Source: an uncultured Dyadobacter sp.
GTDB lineage: Bacteria > Bacteroidota > Bacteroidia > Cytophagales > Spirosomataceae
Length of the DNA: 64,000 bases
Direction of reading: 5' to 3'
Assembly (NCBI RefSeq): GCF_946482605.1
Contig: NZ_CAMLSE010000012.1
Location: 1 to 64,000, forward strand
Shown here in pieces: positions 1-8,130 of this stretch (the first letter of the stretch is position 1; the number at the start of each line of letters is the position of its first letter). The notes below the pieces were generated by a model, which searched no databases, was not told the DNA's origin, and saw only the letters and a program-made list of their open reading frames with translations. The translations under genes were made by a program, and so were the position numbers.

Positions 1-51
1 GAGTGTGAGCAGTGGGCTAGTGAGGCAAAGCAGGAGCAGCAAGCGCTTCAT
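1..51 (-). CDS. N-terminus of a secreted protein (partial, cut by window edge)
   Basis: Reading the minus strand from an ATG at 51 gives 17 codons, MKRLLLLLCLTSPLLTL, before the sequence ends. A lysine/arginine start followed by a leucine-rich stretch is a typical Sec signal peptide; a cysteine at residue 9 could also be a lipobox candidate. The gene lies 29 bp beyond the end of the DUF1624 gene on the same strand, so it is probably the next gene of that operon. The product cannot be named. Confidence 0.55.
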   Translation of the reverse strand, partial: MKRLLLLLCLTSPLLTL

Positions 52-80
52 TCCAAAGTGTGTTTTAATTGAAATAACAT

Positions 81-1277
81 TTACAAATAGCTCAGCCACC
101 ACGTCCGCTTGCGCGCCCGGTACTCCCCGTACCACTTGCAAGGCCAATAGAGCGCTACCACGATCAATATCCATATGATGTAAGTTTGACCTAATGAATA
201 GCCAAACTCATTGGGCCGGAACTTGAAGAACAGGTTCTCGTCCGTGGCTTGCGCCCAGGTATATCCGGAAAGAAACACCACGATCATCGTCATAATGTGG
301 ATCAGGTAAAAGTGCACGAGGAAGAAGAAAAACGGTACTCGGCCATAAATGGTACAAATGCGGCTGAATGCGTTGTTAACCTGCTCCGTGAATGCCAGTA
401 ACAGGAATATCGGCCCCTGCGTCATGAAGGTAAAAAAGAGCGACGGCGGATATTTGGTGACATTCATGAACGACATGAAAGTCTTGGCACCCGTGTCCTG
501 CACCGACCAGGGAACAGGGTCGCCGTAGCGGTTGATCAGCCTCAAAACAATGAACAGGACCGTCATCGCAATACCTGCCAGAATGAGGATCTTCTTTCGC
601 CTGACGGGGTCCGCATTCCGGTTGTAAAGCATTCCAAGCCCATATCCCGACATCATAATGCCCGCCCAGGGAAAGATCACGTACAGAAAAATGATTGCGC
701 CGCCATCGGGCCTTGGCAGAAAAGTACCCCTACCGGTGAAGAATATGCGCAACAGAATATCGTAAGTCGAATTTTCCTGCAACTGCACATAATCCAGCAG
801 GTTGTGCCCGAGTACCAATGCAAGCCCGAGGATCAGGATCGTTTTGGGTGAGGCAAACCGCACGGCAATACCCAACACGATCATCGCGCCGCCCAGGGCC
901 CAGAATACGGCGAAAAAGAGTGTCTTATAATAAATATCAAAGGTGAATGCGAAGGTCATAAATACCATTTCGACCAGAATCAGCCAGAAACCGCGCTTGA
1001 TCAGGAACATTGATTTCTCAGCGGCAGTTTTGTTCAGTCCCGATAAATAGGCGGACAAGCCGGAGAGCATCATGAAACTCGGCGCGCAGTAGTGCGTGAT
1101 CCAACGTGTGAAAAACAATGCGGGCGTGGTGGTAGCCAGGTCGGTAGGATCGCCGGTGGCGCCTGCAATGTGAAAGAAGTCCCTGACGTGGTCGAGCGCC
1201 ATGACGATGATGATCAGGCCTCGGACAGTATCGATCGACCGGATACGGCTGGTGAGCGTGCTGGTGGTGGTGTACAT
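81..1277 (-). CDS. DUF1624 / HGSNAT-like membrane protein
   Basis: This 398-residue protein is almost entirely hydrophobic, with about ten membrane segments. Near the N-terminus the stretch SIDTVRGLIIIVMALDHVRD matches the start of the DUF1624 family, which is related to heparan-alpha-glucosaminide N-acetyltransferase and to acyltransferase-3 proteins; the Asp-His pair in that segment is the family hallmark. Such proteins are thought to move acyl groups across the inner membrane onto sugars, but the substrate here is unknown. It lies downstream of the ROK kinase on the same strand, beyond a terminator-like hairpin, so it may have its own promoter. Confidence 0.8.
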   Translation of the reverse strand: MYTTTSTLTSRIRSIDTVRGLIIIVMALDHVRDFFHIAGATGDPTDLATTTPALFFTRWITHYCAPSFMMLSGLSAYLSGLNKTAAEKSMFLIKRGFWLILVEMVFMTFAFTFDIYYKTLFFAVFWALGGAMIVLGIAVRFASPKTILILGLALVLGHNLLDYVQLQENSTYDILLRIFFTGRGTFLPRPDGGAIIFLYVIFPWAGIMMSGYGLGMLYNRNADPVRRKKILILAGIAMTVLFIVLRLINRYGDPVPWSVQDTGAKTFMSFMNVTKYPPSLFFTFMTQGPIFLLLAFTEQVNNAFSRICTIYGRVPFFFFLVHFYLIHIMTMIVVFLSGYTWAQATDENLFFKFRPNEFGYSLGQTYIIWILIVVALYWPCKWYGEYRARKRTWWLSYL

Positions 1278-1360
1278 GACTAATGTGAGTTGATAACAAC
1301 TGCGTTAAGAAGCCATGTAAATTACTGATTTACTGCCTTTATTCCTTGAACAAAAGACAA

Positions 1361-1403
1361 CAAAAACCCGGCAATCTTCAACAAAATGCTGAGAACTGCC
1401 GGG
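1361..1403 (-). terminator. Rho-independent terminator after the ROK kinase
   Basis: On the minus strand a 7-bp stem (CCCGGCA / TGCCGGG, 1397-1403 and 1367-1373) with a long 23-nt loop is followed by a run of five T. It lies 21 bp beyond the ROK kinase stop codon. Confidence 0.6.
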
Positions 1404-1423
1404 ATTTCAAAAAATGGATCCGA

Positions 1424-2323
1424 TTATAGCAATGCAGCGCCGAAAACGCCTGCACTGTCACCCAATTTAGGCTTCACGATCGGCGTGGTTACGATTCCCT
1501 TATTGAAAATATATTTGCGGATGCGCTCATAACCAGCTGTATAAAGCAAGTCTATATTCCCTACACCACCGCCGATCACGATCAGGTTCGGATCGATCAC
1601 GTTGATCAATGTAGATATCGCGCGGCCATAGTATTCTAGCAAGCGTTCGATGGTTGCCTTCGCGTGTTCATCGTTACCGGCATGATACCTTTCGAGCACG
1701 ATCTTCATCGACACCTTTTCTCCGCTCTGTTTTTCATAAAAGCGTTCCAATGCGGGTCCTGCAATAACCTGTTCCACGCAGCCGGCTTTTCCGCAGTAGC
1801 AAGGCTCGCCGTCCTCTTCCAGGATGTTGTGCCCCCATTCGCCGCCGATACCGTGATGCCCGCCGATGATTTTGTTGTTCACGACCAGTCCGCCGCCTAC
1901 CCCGGTTCCCATGATAACCCCGAAAACCACCTCGGCACCATGGTAATCCTTGCCAGCGCCCATCAATGCTTCGGCCAATGCAAAACAATTGGCGTCATTG
2001 GCCAGCTGGCAGGGCACACCTAGTATTTTTTCAAGATCCGCCTTCAAAGGCATTCCGTTCAGGCAGGTCGTATTGGAATTCTTCATCAGCTGCGAGTCCG
2101 GTTCGAGTACGCCCGGTGTGGCAAAACCGATCTTGACCGGCCGCTCGCCTACCTGTTCGGCTACCATGTCGATCAGCTTTTTGATCTGCGACAAAATATG
2201 GTCATACCCATTTACGGATTCCGTCGGTACACGCATACGCACCACCACTTCCAGATTCCTTTCCGGATCCAGCACTGCACATTCTATTTTGGTACCTCCT
2301 AAGTCGATTCCCCAGAGTTTCAT
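1424..2323 (-). CDS. ROK family sugar kinase (glucokinase/fructokinase type)
   Basis: The 299-residue protein begins MKLWGIDLGGTK, with the ATP phosphate-binding DLGGTK loop at residues 7-12. The catalytic aspartate is probably D110 in LANDAN. The ROK zinc signature is complete, with H165, C175, C177 and C182. The reading frame is open for 22 more codons upstream, but those run into the intergenic repeat and have no family similarity, so the ATG at 2323 is chosen. It probably phosphorylates a hexose brought in by the adjacent FucP-type symporter; the exact sugar cannot be told. All motifs are intact. Confidence 0.85.
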   Translation of the reverse strand: MKLWGIDLGGTKIECAVLDPERNLEVVVRMRVPTESVNGYDHILSQIKKLIDMVAEQVGERPVKIGFATPGVLEPDSQLMKNSNTTCLNGMPLKADLEKILGVPCQLANDANCFALAEALMGAGKDYHGAEVVFGVIMGTGVGGGLVVNNKIIGGHHGIGGEWGHNILEEDGEPCYCGKAGCVEQVIAGPALERFYEKQSGEKVSMKIVLERYHAGNDEHAKATIERLLEYYGRAISTLINVIDPNLIVIGGGVGNIDLLYTAGYERIRKYIFNKGIVTTPIVKPKLGDSAGVFGAALL

Positions 2324-2361
2324 TATTGCTTTTTTTGGGACTAGATAGTTAAAAGAAAAAA

Positions 2362-2431
2362 GACTTCGGCTGTCGGCCGTCGGCAGCAAATGCGTAAACC
2401 AGCCGATAGCCGAAAGCCGAGAGCCGAAGTC
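2362..2431. repeat. Heptamer-built inverted repeat (site A)
   Basis: The left arm (2362-2384) and the right arm (2402-2431) are both made of seven-base units of the form GCCGANN and both end outward in GCCGAAGTC or its complement. They are separated by 17 bases, so the RNA could fold into a long imperfect hairpin between the symporter stop codon and the ROK kinase start. The same units recur at 20937-21091. Confidence 0.8.
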
Positions 2432-2434
2432 CCG

Positions 2435-3688
2435 TTAATTTGCCTTATAAAATTTGTATCCGAACAGGAATATCACCGTGTAGCAGATGATCGGCAGGTA
2501 GTATGCATGCGCGACGTTGGTTTCGGCAACCGCACCCATCAGGAACGGAAAGAACGCACCGCCTGCCACACCCATCGCAATGAACGATGAGCCTTGCTGG
2601 GTATGTGGCCCGAGGTTTTTCAGGCCAAGACTGAAAATGGTCGGGAACATGATACTGAAAAAGAAGTTGAGCATCATCAGTGCGATGAAAGATGGCCATC
2701 CCCAGGCCTGCGCCACGATAAGGCACATCACGATGTTGCTGAATGCGAAAATGGCCAGCAATGCATTCGGCGCGATAAAACGCATCAGGAATGTACCCAC
2801 GAAACGTCCTGCCAGCATCAATGCCATAAATGCGATCATATAATTGGCTGCCACCGCGTCGGAGAAGCCCATTTTTTCATGACCGTAATTGATGAAGAAT
2901 GCCCAGGTACCACCTTGGGCCGCAACATTGAACGTCTGCGCGATTACCGCCCACACGAAATGGCGATGCTGAAACAACGTCTTTCCTGGCTCTGAATCCA
3001 CATTCACCGCCTCAGGATCCACTTCGGCTGCATGGGGATCGATCAGCGCCGGCACTTTCACAAATGAAAAGGCCAGGGCGATCAGTGCAATGACCGAACC
3101 GATCGCGATGTAAAGGTTCTTTACGGAAGTCAGGTCGGTACTTCCCTCAGCGTGGTTGCGGAACAGGAAATAGCCGCCGATAGCCGGCCCCAGAATGGCT
3201 CCCAGCGCATTGAATGCCTGTGCGAAGTTGATCCGCTGATCGCTGGTACGCTGGTCGCCCAGTGACGCCACAAACGGGTGCGCTACTGTTTCCAGCGTGG
3301 CAAGTCCGCAGCCCAGAATAAAGAGCGCTACGCCGAAAAATGGAAAGGAAGCTGTGCTGGCCGCAGGTACAAACAGGAATGAACCGATTGCAAAAAGCGA
3401 CAACCCCAGCAAGACCCCGTTTTTATAACCAAAACGCTTCATGAACAAGCCCGCCGGGATACCCATGATAAAATAGGCCCCGAAAATGGCAAACTGCACA
3501 AATGCGGATTGCGTCTTGGTCAGGCTCAGCACGTGCTGAAAGTGTTTATTCAAAACGTCCCCCATCGTAATGGCGATCCCCCAGCACATAAAAAGGGATG
3601 TAACAAAGACCAGTGTAACCAGGTATTTTTTGTCAGTGAACTTCGGCGGAGAGGTGTGGGCTGTGCTGGCAGACGGATGGTTGCTCAT
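2435..3688 (-). CDS. FucP/GluP-type sugar:H+ symporter (MFS)
   Basis: This 417-residue protein has about twelve membrane segments and resembles the L-fucose/glucose-galactose permease branch of the major facilitator superfamily, common in Bacteroidota. Supporting stretches are FMCWGIAITMGDVLNKHFQ in the first helix and LETVAHPFVASLG in the middle of the N-terminal half, where FucP-family proteins carry NP- or HP-containing loops. A loop of about 30 acidic residues sits in the middle of the chain. It lies 35 bp after the CE15 esterase gene and precedes a sugar kinase, suggesting uptake of a sugar freed by the two esterases and unseen glycosidases. Confidence 0.85.
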   Translation of the reverse strand: MSNHPSASTAHTSPPKFTDKKYLVTLVFVTSLFMCWGIAITMGDVLNKHFQHVLSLTKTQSAFVQFAIFGAYFIMGIPAGLFMKRFGYKNGVLLGLSLFAIGSFLFVPAASTASFPFFGVALFILGCGLATLETVAHPFVASLGDQRTSDQRINFAQAFNALGAILGPAIGGYFLFRNHAEGSTDLTSVKNLYIAIGSVIALIALAFSFVKVPALIDPHAAEVDPEAVNVDSEPGKTLFQHRHFVWAVIAQTFNVAAQGGTWAFFINYGHEKMGFSDAVAANYMIAFMALMLAGRFVGTFLMRFIAPNALLAIFAFSNIVMCLIVAQAWGWPSFIALMMLNFFFSIMFPTIFSLGLKNLGPHTQQGSSFIAMGVAGGAFFPFLMGAVAETNVAHAYYLPIICYTVIFLFGYKFYKAN

Positions 3689-3723
3689 TTAGCTGAATAG
3701 TAAAATTAAATATTAGGTTCGGT

Positions 3724-4971
3724 CTATTTTTGCAAATGTAAATCAGAGAAATTTAAAAACTGTATCCAGTCGAACATTTTAACATCATGCCCTCCCGGAC
3801 GGATATGGAAGCCAATTTGACCCATTATGGGTGAATTCAGCGCGGGAAAGGATGTTCCCGGAAAACCATTGGTTCCTAAAAAACGATAAACGGTATCCGA
3901 AGCCATCGCAGTCGCGAACTCTCCGGCGGGGTCTGCGTTCGTGTCCTCCTCGGCAGTAGCCAGGTACACGGGACGCGGCGCGATCAGGGCCAGTACGAAA
4001 TGCTGGTCAAACGGCAGCGAGGTATCCTGGCCGCTGTACTTGCACAAACTTCTCGCATACCAATGCGGGAACACCGTACACAACCGGCTGATATTCTCTC
4101 CTACACCCCGACGGAACTGCTTGCCTCCGCCCGCTCCCGATTCGTTACTCAGTACCGCGGCAAACCGCCTGTCGGTCGCACCTGCCCATAAGGCTGCTTT
4201 TCCCAATCTTGAAAAACCAAATACCGCTACCCGCTTGGCATCGATGTCCCGATCCGTTTCCAGGTAATCCATTCCCCTGCTCAACGCCCAGGCCCAGGCG
4301 GCCATGGTACTGAAATTATCATCCCGCTCCTGCAACTCCGGATACAGCGGGTGAATGCCGGTTTGGAATGCATGATCCTTCCGGTCCGACGCTATTTCCT
4401 CGCGGTACAAGGTCACCAGCGCGTACCCCCGCGCGAGGATACTATCCACCGCCCATTGCGACGCATTCACCCCGCGGCACGCATCGGTTGCTTTACCGTC
4501 GGCAGCACAGGGAAACATGCGGCTGTTTTCTACCCAGGCGGCCGTCAGCCGGATTCCCGGGTCTGCATGAATAGCCTGGTTACCGATGAAATTCAGACCG
4601 ATAATGGCAGGGACGGGGCGTTTGACCTGGTTGGGAATATAAATCAGCAGATCGAATTTGGCCTCTTTGCCTTTCTCCCTGATATGCACGGTAACCTGCT
4701 TACGAGTAGCTTTGCCTCCCAATGCTTTCCGATCGTGGTCGAAAACCTCGAAGCGGATATCCCTGGGTCTTTCGGGCATTACTCCGTACATCTCCCGGGT
4801 CATCGTTTCCAGAATTTCCTTACGCCTGCTTTCCCATTCTTTAACCGACTTCACTTTTTTACCATTATGGAATGTAAATGGGTCGGGCAATGCGGGATTA
4901 CCCTCCTGCGCATGTAATAATTTTGTGGAAACCAGCAGGAGCGCTACGAGAACGGAGAGAAGGTGCTTCAT
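3724..4971 (-). CDS. CE15-like glucuronoyl esterase, secreted
   Basis: The 415-residue protein has a Sec signal peptide (residues 1-21) followed by an alpha/beta hydrolase. The CE15 nucleophile motif GFSRLGK places the catalytic serine at 254; the acid is probably E277 in NESGAGG and the base H395 in RPGGHD. Family members cut ester bonds between 4-O-methyl-glucuronic acid on xylan and lignin alcohols. The usual cysteine of the GCSRxG motif is phenylalanine here, as in several bacterial members that lack that disulphide. It follows the CE1 esterase by 26 bp. A plain acetyl xylan esterase is the alternative. Confidence 0.8.
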   Translation of the reverse strand: MKHLLSVLVALLLVSTKLLHAQEGNPALPDPFTFHNGKKVKSVKEWESRRKEILETMTREMYGVMPERPRDIRFEVFDHDRKALGGKATRKQVTVHIREKGKEAKFDLLIYIPNQVKRPVPAIIGLNFIGNQAIHADPGIRLTAAWVENSRMFPCAADGKATDACRGVNASQWAVDSILARGYALVTLYREEIASDRKDHAFQTGIHPLYPELQERDDNFSTMAAWAWALSRGMDYLETDRDIDAKRVAVFGFSRLGKAALWAGATDRRFAAVLSNESGAGGGKQFRRGVGENISRLCTVFPHWYARSLCKYSGQDTSLPFDQHFVLALIAPRPVYLATAEEDTNADPAGEFATAMASDTVYRFLGTNGFPGTSFPALNSPIMGQIGFHIRPGGHDVKMFDWIQFLNFSDLHLQK

Positions 4972-4997
4972 GGAAGGGGGTTAAAAGGCGTGGCAGG

Positions 4998-5819
4998 TCA
5001 TTTACCTTTATTAAAATAATCGCTCATAAAAAGCAGCTGGTATCGGACGGCATTATCCCAATAAGGCCAATTGTGCGCACCGGGGCGAACAATGTAGTCG
5101 TGGGGAATCTTGCGGTATTCGAGCTGCTTATGCAGGTTTTCATTCACATCATAAAAAAAGTCTTCGGTACCGCAATCGATGATCAGCGACAATGCATTGG
5201 GCGTCAGCAAATGCAGCATATTGATCACCGTGTTCTTCTCCCATCTTTCGGGTTGCTCCGCCAAAGTTCCCAGGCGCTTACTCATGTCCCAATTGTTCGG
5301 AAAAGGGCGGATGTCGACCCCACCGCTCATACTGCCGGCAGCTCCGTAAACGTCCTGATGTTTGAATGCCAGGTACAATGCACCATGCCCGCCCATGCTC
5401 AAACCGGTAATCGCACGTCCTTTACGGTCTTTGATGGTCTTGTAATTTTTATCTACATACGAGACGAGCTCTTTCGAAACATAGGTTTCAAATTGCGACT
5501 GCGGGTCCACCGGACTATCCCAGTACCAGCTGCTGAACCCGCCGTCAGGACAAACTATGATCATGTTATGGAAGTCGGCTGCTTTCTGGATACCTGCGAC
5601 CTTGCTTACCCAGTTGGCGTGGTTTCCGCTGTAACCGTGCAGCAGGTACACGACCGGAAATTCCTTGCCGGCATCGTAGCTGTCAGGTCTTACCACCACC
5701 ACTTTAAAATTCTTCTTCATCACAGCGCTGTTCACCTCGACGGTGTCGATGCGCGACGCAAATGCTCCTGGGAGGGAAATCAGGCAAAAAGCAAGAAGCG
5801 CTAAAACTGTTCTTTTCAT
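4998..5819 (-). CDS. CE1/esterase-D-like secreted esterase
   Basis: This 273-residue protein has a signal peptide ending near AFA (residue 21) and an alpha/beta hydrolase fold of the esterase D / feruloyl esterase type. The nucleophile elbow GLSMGG puts the serine at 141; D220 in CGTEDFFYD and H249 in GAHNWPYW complete the triad. HGYSGN near residue 61 is the expected oxyanion-hole segment. It is the first gene of the minus-strand block and probably removes acetyl or feruloyl groups from plant polysaccharide. The exact ester is not known. Confidence 0.85.
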   Translation of the reverse strand: MKRTVLALLAFCLISLPGAFASRIDTVEVNSAVMKKNFKVVVVRPDSYDAGKEFPVVYLLHGYSGNHANWVSKVAGIQKAADFHNMIIVCPDGGFSSWYWDSPVDPQSQFETYVSKELVSYVDKNYKTIKDRKGRAITGLSMGGHGALYLAFKHQDVYGAAGSMSGGVDIRPFPNNWDMSKRLGTLAEQPERWEKNTVINMLHLLTPNALSLIIDCGTEDFFYDVNENLHKQLEYRKIPHDYIVRPGAHNWPYWDNAVRYQLLFMSDYFNKGK

Positions 5820-5978
5820 TTTGAGAGGTTATAAGGAATTGAGAATATGACGACAGACAGCCATTATTCCCGTAAATCGTGAGAAAATTTTCTACAACTC
5901 ACAGAAAGGCCGCTCAGCAATCCCGCAAATATTGTAGAATCCGGGGAATAATCCCGGCCACGCACCGCCGAATGTCGC

Positions 5979-5994
5979 TGGCATTTAAATTGAT
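5979..5994 (+). promoter_or_regulatory. Possible sigma-54-type promoter
   Basis: TGGCAT, five bases, then TTGA resembles the -24/-12 sigma-54 consensus TGGCAC-N5-TTGC with one change in each half. It lies 48 bp before the small membrane protein gene. The match is weak. Confidence 0.25.
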
Positions 5995-6041
5995 ATAATA
6001 CTCACATATCTAAAATAACTCTAACTCAAAATTTTAAGACA

Positions 6042-6206
6042 ATGGGAAATCTCCTTTATACAATAGCTGTAATCCTGGTGATTCTGTGGTTGATCGGCTA
6101 TTTCGGCTTTGCAAGTTTTGGCTTAGGCAACATCATCCACATTCTGCTGGTGATCGCAGTCATTGCCATTATCCTCCGTCTGATACGTGGCGACAGAGTT
6201 GTGTAG
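6042..6206 (+). CDS. Lmo0937-family small membrane protein
   Basis: The 54-codon ORF starts MGNLLYTIAVILVILWLIGYF and ends RLIRGDRVV. It has two hydrophobic segments (about residues 5-23 and 30-48) joined by a glycine-rich turn, the layout of the Lmo0937/DUF5670 family of small inner-membrane proteins that are often stress-induced. No enzymatic role is known. It has its own terminator directly downstream and about 220 bp of upstream space, so it is probably a single-gene transcript. Confidence 0.8.
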   Translation: MGNLLYTIAVILVILWLIGYFGFASFGLGNIIHILLVIAVIAIILRLIRGDRVV

Positions 6207-6230
6207 AGAGGACATCCGACCGACATTGAG

Positions 6231-6266
6231 GCCCGGGACATTAGTTTTCTATGTTCCGGGCTTTTT
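6231..6266 (+). terminator. Terminator after the Lmo0937-like gene
   Basis: An 11-bp stem, GCCCGGGACAT pairing with ATGTTCCGGGC, has a short TTAGTTTTCT-type loop and is followed by five T. Confidence 0.85.
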
Positions 6267-6334
6267 CATGTGCTACACTTCATTTAAAAACCCTAATTTA
6301 AGGGCTACATAGCCCAACGCTAAACCTCCCATCT

Positions 6335-7471
6335 ATGCAGTCGATTTTACTCAAACGTAAAGTGATGGCGCTCCTGTTCATGTTGCAGCCCCTTGCGGGT
6401 AGTGTTGCGCAAACCTATATGGGCAATGTTGAATTCACCAGTCAGAGCGGAATTAACTCCTGGGATCCGGGCTGGAAAACCGTCACGGGCAACATTTATG
6501 TTACCAGCGTTGCCGGTGACGTCATCACCAGCCTCGCCCCGCTTCAAAACCTCACAACCGTAGGCGGTGCCATTATCATCAGCGAAAACCACTCCCTTAC
6601 CTCGCTGAACGGCTTGGGCAAGGTCACATCTGCCGGGGCTCTGGAAATATCATTCAACAGCGCATTGCAGGATATCAGCGGATTAGGCACACTCACCACC
6701 GTCTCCGGGTCGGTCAATATCAATGGAAATGCGTCGCTGGCAACGCTCACAGGCCTCAATAACAACCTGAGTATCAACGGAGATCTCTCAATCCGAAATA
6801 ATCCGGCACTGTCCTTTTGCAATATCACCCCCGTGTGTAATTATCAGAAGAACCACCCCTCGTTTACCTACCTGAATGTGTCCGGAAATGCCGGCTCCTG
6901 TTTCAGCGAAAGCACGCTGTACACGGCCTGCAATGGCCCGCTACCCGTTGTTCTGACCGAGTTTGAAGCCACGGGCGAAGGGACTTACGTGCTCCTCAGG
7001 TGGTCCACCGCCGCAGAAACCGATGCATTTCAATTCGACGTGGAGCGAAGCCGTGATGGACAACAATGGGGGAAAATCGGTGAGGTGAAGGCACTCGGCG
7101 AAAGCAGGGAGCTTTCTCACTACGATTACACCGATGCATATCCGTGGCAGGGCGAAAATCTGTATCGCCTGCGCATTAACGACCTGGATGGCTCCTACGC
7201 GTATAGCCGCGTACGTAGTGTCCGTGTGCGTAATATCGCCGCACCTGCGTACCCTAACCCCTTTTCCACATCCTTATTCCTTTCAGCAACAAGTCTAACC
7301 CGCGGCAAAAGCCTCGAACTGATCAATTCGCATGGAAAAACGGTTTATGAAGTCAATGGGCGGCTGCCGGCCAGCATTCCGACGCATGGCTGGCCACCAG
7401 GTATCTATATCCTGAAATTGAGCGGGGAAGGCGGCGGATCGCAGAATTTTCGGATCGTTAAGGCCGAGTAA
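6335..7471 (+). CDS. Secreted leucine-repeat protein with T9SS type A sorting domain
   Basis: The 378-residue protein has a signal peptide (to about VAQ, residue 26). Residues about 40-160 contain receptor-L-domain-like repeats of the form LTTVGGAIIISENHSLTSLNGL, where short beta-strand turns recur every 20-24 residues. A middle segment (about 210-290) with VLTEFEATGEGTYVLLRWST resembles the fibronectin-like domain found before sorting signals. The C-terminus, from AYPNPF to the end, is a type A T9SS sorting domain. It is therefore probably a cell-surface binding or adhesion protein. An internal ATG at codon 11 is an alternative start. Confidence 0.75.
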   Translation: MQSILLKRKVMALLFMLQPLAGSVAQTYMGNVEFTSQSGINSWDPGWKTVTGNIYVTSVAGDVITSLAPLQNLTTVGGAIIISENHSLTSLNGLGKVTSAGALEISFNSALQDISGLGTLTTVSGSVNINGNASLATLTGLNNNLSINGDLSIRNNPALSFCNITPVCNYQKNHPSFTYLNVSGNAGSCFSESTLYTACNGPLPVVLTEFEATGEGTYVLLRWSTAAETDAFQFDVERSRDGQQWGKIGEVKALGESRELSHYDYTDAYPWQGENLYRLRINDLDGSYAYSRVRSVRVRNIAAPAYPNPFSTSLFLSATSLTRGKSLELINSHGKTVYEVNGRLPASIPTHGWPPGIYILKLSGEGGGSQNFRIVKAE

Positions 7472-7485
7472 AACACCAACGCGAC

Positions 7486-7500
7486 TGGCACAGTTGTTTC
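7486..7500 (+). promoter_or_regulatory. Possible sigma-54-type promoter
   Basis: TGGCAC, five bases, then TTTC matches the -24 half of the sigma-54 consensus exactly and the -12 half with one change. Transcription would start near 7511, which favours the downstream ATG at 7537 as the translation start. The match is weak. Confidence 0.3.
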
Positions 7501-7536
7501 CACCCCTTGGCTATGGTTGAACCAAAAAGTCAAAAC

Positions 7537-8088
7537 ATGGAAACGACGATCGAATATAACTATCCGTCAATGGTCAATGCGGCATTCGCCGATCGCGGCG
7601 ACGCGCAGAAAGCCTACGACGAATTGATTTACAGGGGATACAAACCGGAAGAGATCAATGTCATCATTTCAGATGAGACCCATCGTATTCATCACGCAGA
7701 GATCGACGAGACAAAACCTGCTCATTCCACCATCGAAAACGCGGGCATCGGATCGGTTATCGGAGGCACCGCGGGGGCTATCGCCGGGGCACTGGTAGCC
7801 ATAGGCACCACCGTTCTCATCCCGGGGCTGGGCATTGCCGTCGCAGGCCCATTACTCGCAGCACTGACCGGCGCTGGCGCGGGAGGACTTACCGGCGGCA
7901 TCGTAGGTGCATTACACAACACCGGCTTACCGCATGAACACGCCGAAGCACTCGAATCCAGTATCCGGCAAGGCGGGGTCATCATCTCTTTCACGCCTAA
8001 AACCGTAGAAGATCGGATGGAGGTCATTACCGCATGGAACAAATACGGTGCGCGGCAGCTGCACGGGAATGAACAGTACACCGCGTGA
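7537..8088 (+). CDS. General-stress-like protein with glycine-zipper hydrophobic core
   Basis: From the ATG at 7537 the protein is 183 residues. The first 50 or so (NAAFADRGDAQKAYDEL) resemble the YflT/GSP17M general stress domain, in which an N-terminal strand and helix precede an RGY motif. The middle (about residues 65-125) is rich in Gly and Ala with repeated GxxxG spacing and could insert into a membrane. The C-terminus returns to a soluble fold (ALESSIRQGGVIISF). Earlier in-frame starts at 7513 (ATG) and 7507 (TTG) are possible. It is probably a stress-response protein of unknown action. Confidence 0.65.
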   Translation: METTIEYNYPSMVNAAFADRGDAQKAYDELIYRGYKPEEINVIISDETHRIHHAEIDETKPAHSTIENAGIGSVIGGTAGAIAGALVAIGTTVLIPGLGIAVAGPLLAALTGAGAGGLTGGIVGALHNTGLPHEHAEALESSIRQGGVIISFTPKTVEDRMEVITAWNKYGARQLHGNEQYTA

Positions 8089-8091
8089 GAA

Positions 8092-8130
8092 AAAGAAAGG
8101 GACCGGCCGACAAGCCGGTCCCTTTCTTTA
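8092..8130. terminator. Bidirectional terminator
   Basis: A long, nearly perfect stem (AAAGAAAGGGACCGGC pairing with GCCGGTCCCTTTCTTT) separates the convergent stress gene and the TesA-like gene. A-rich and T-rich tails on opposite sides allow it to stop transcripts from both directions. Confidence 0.9.
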
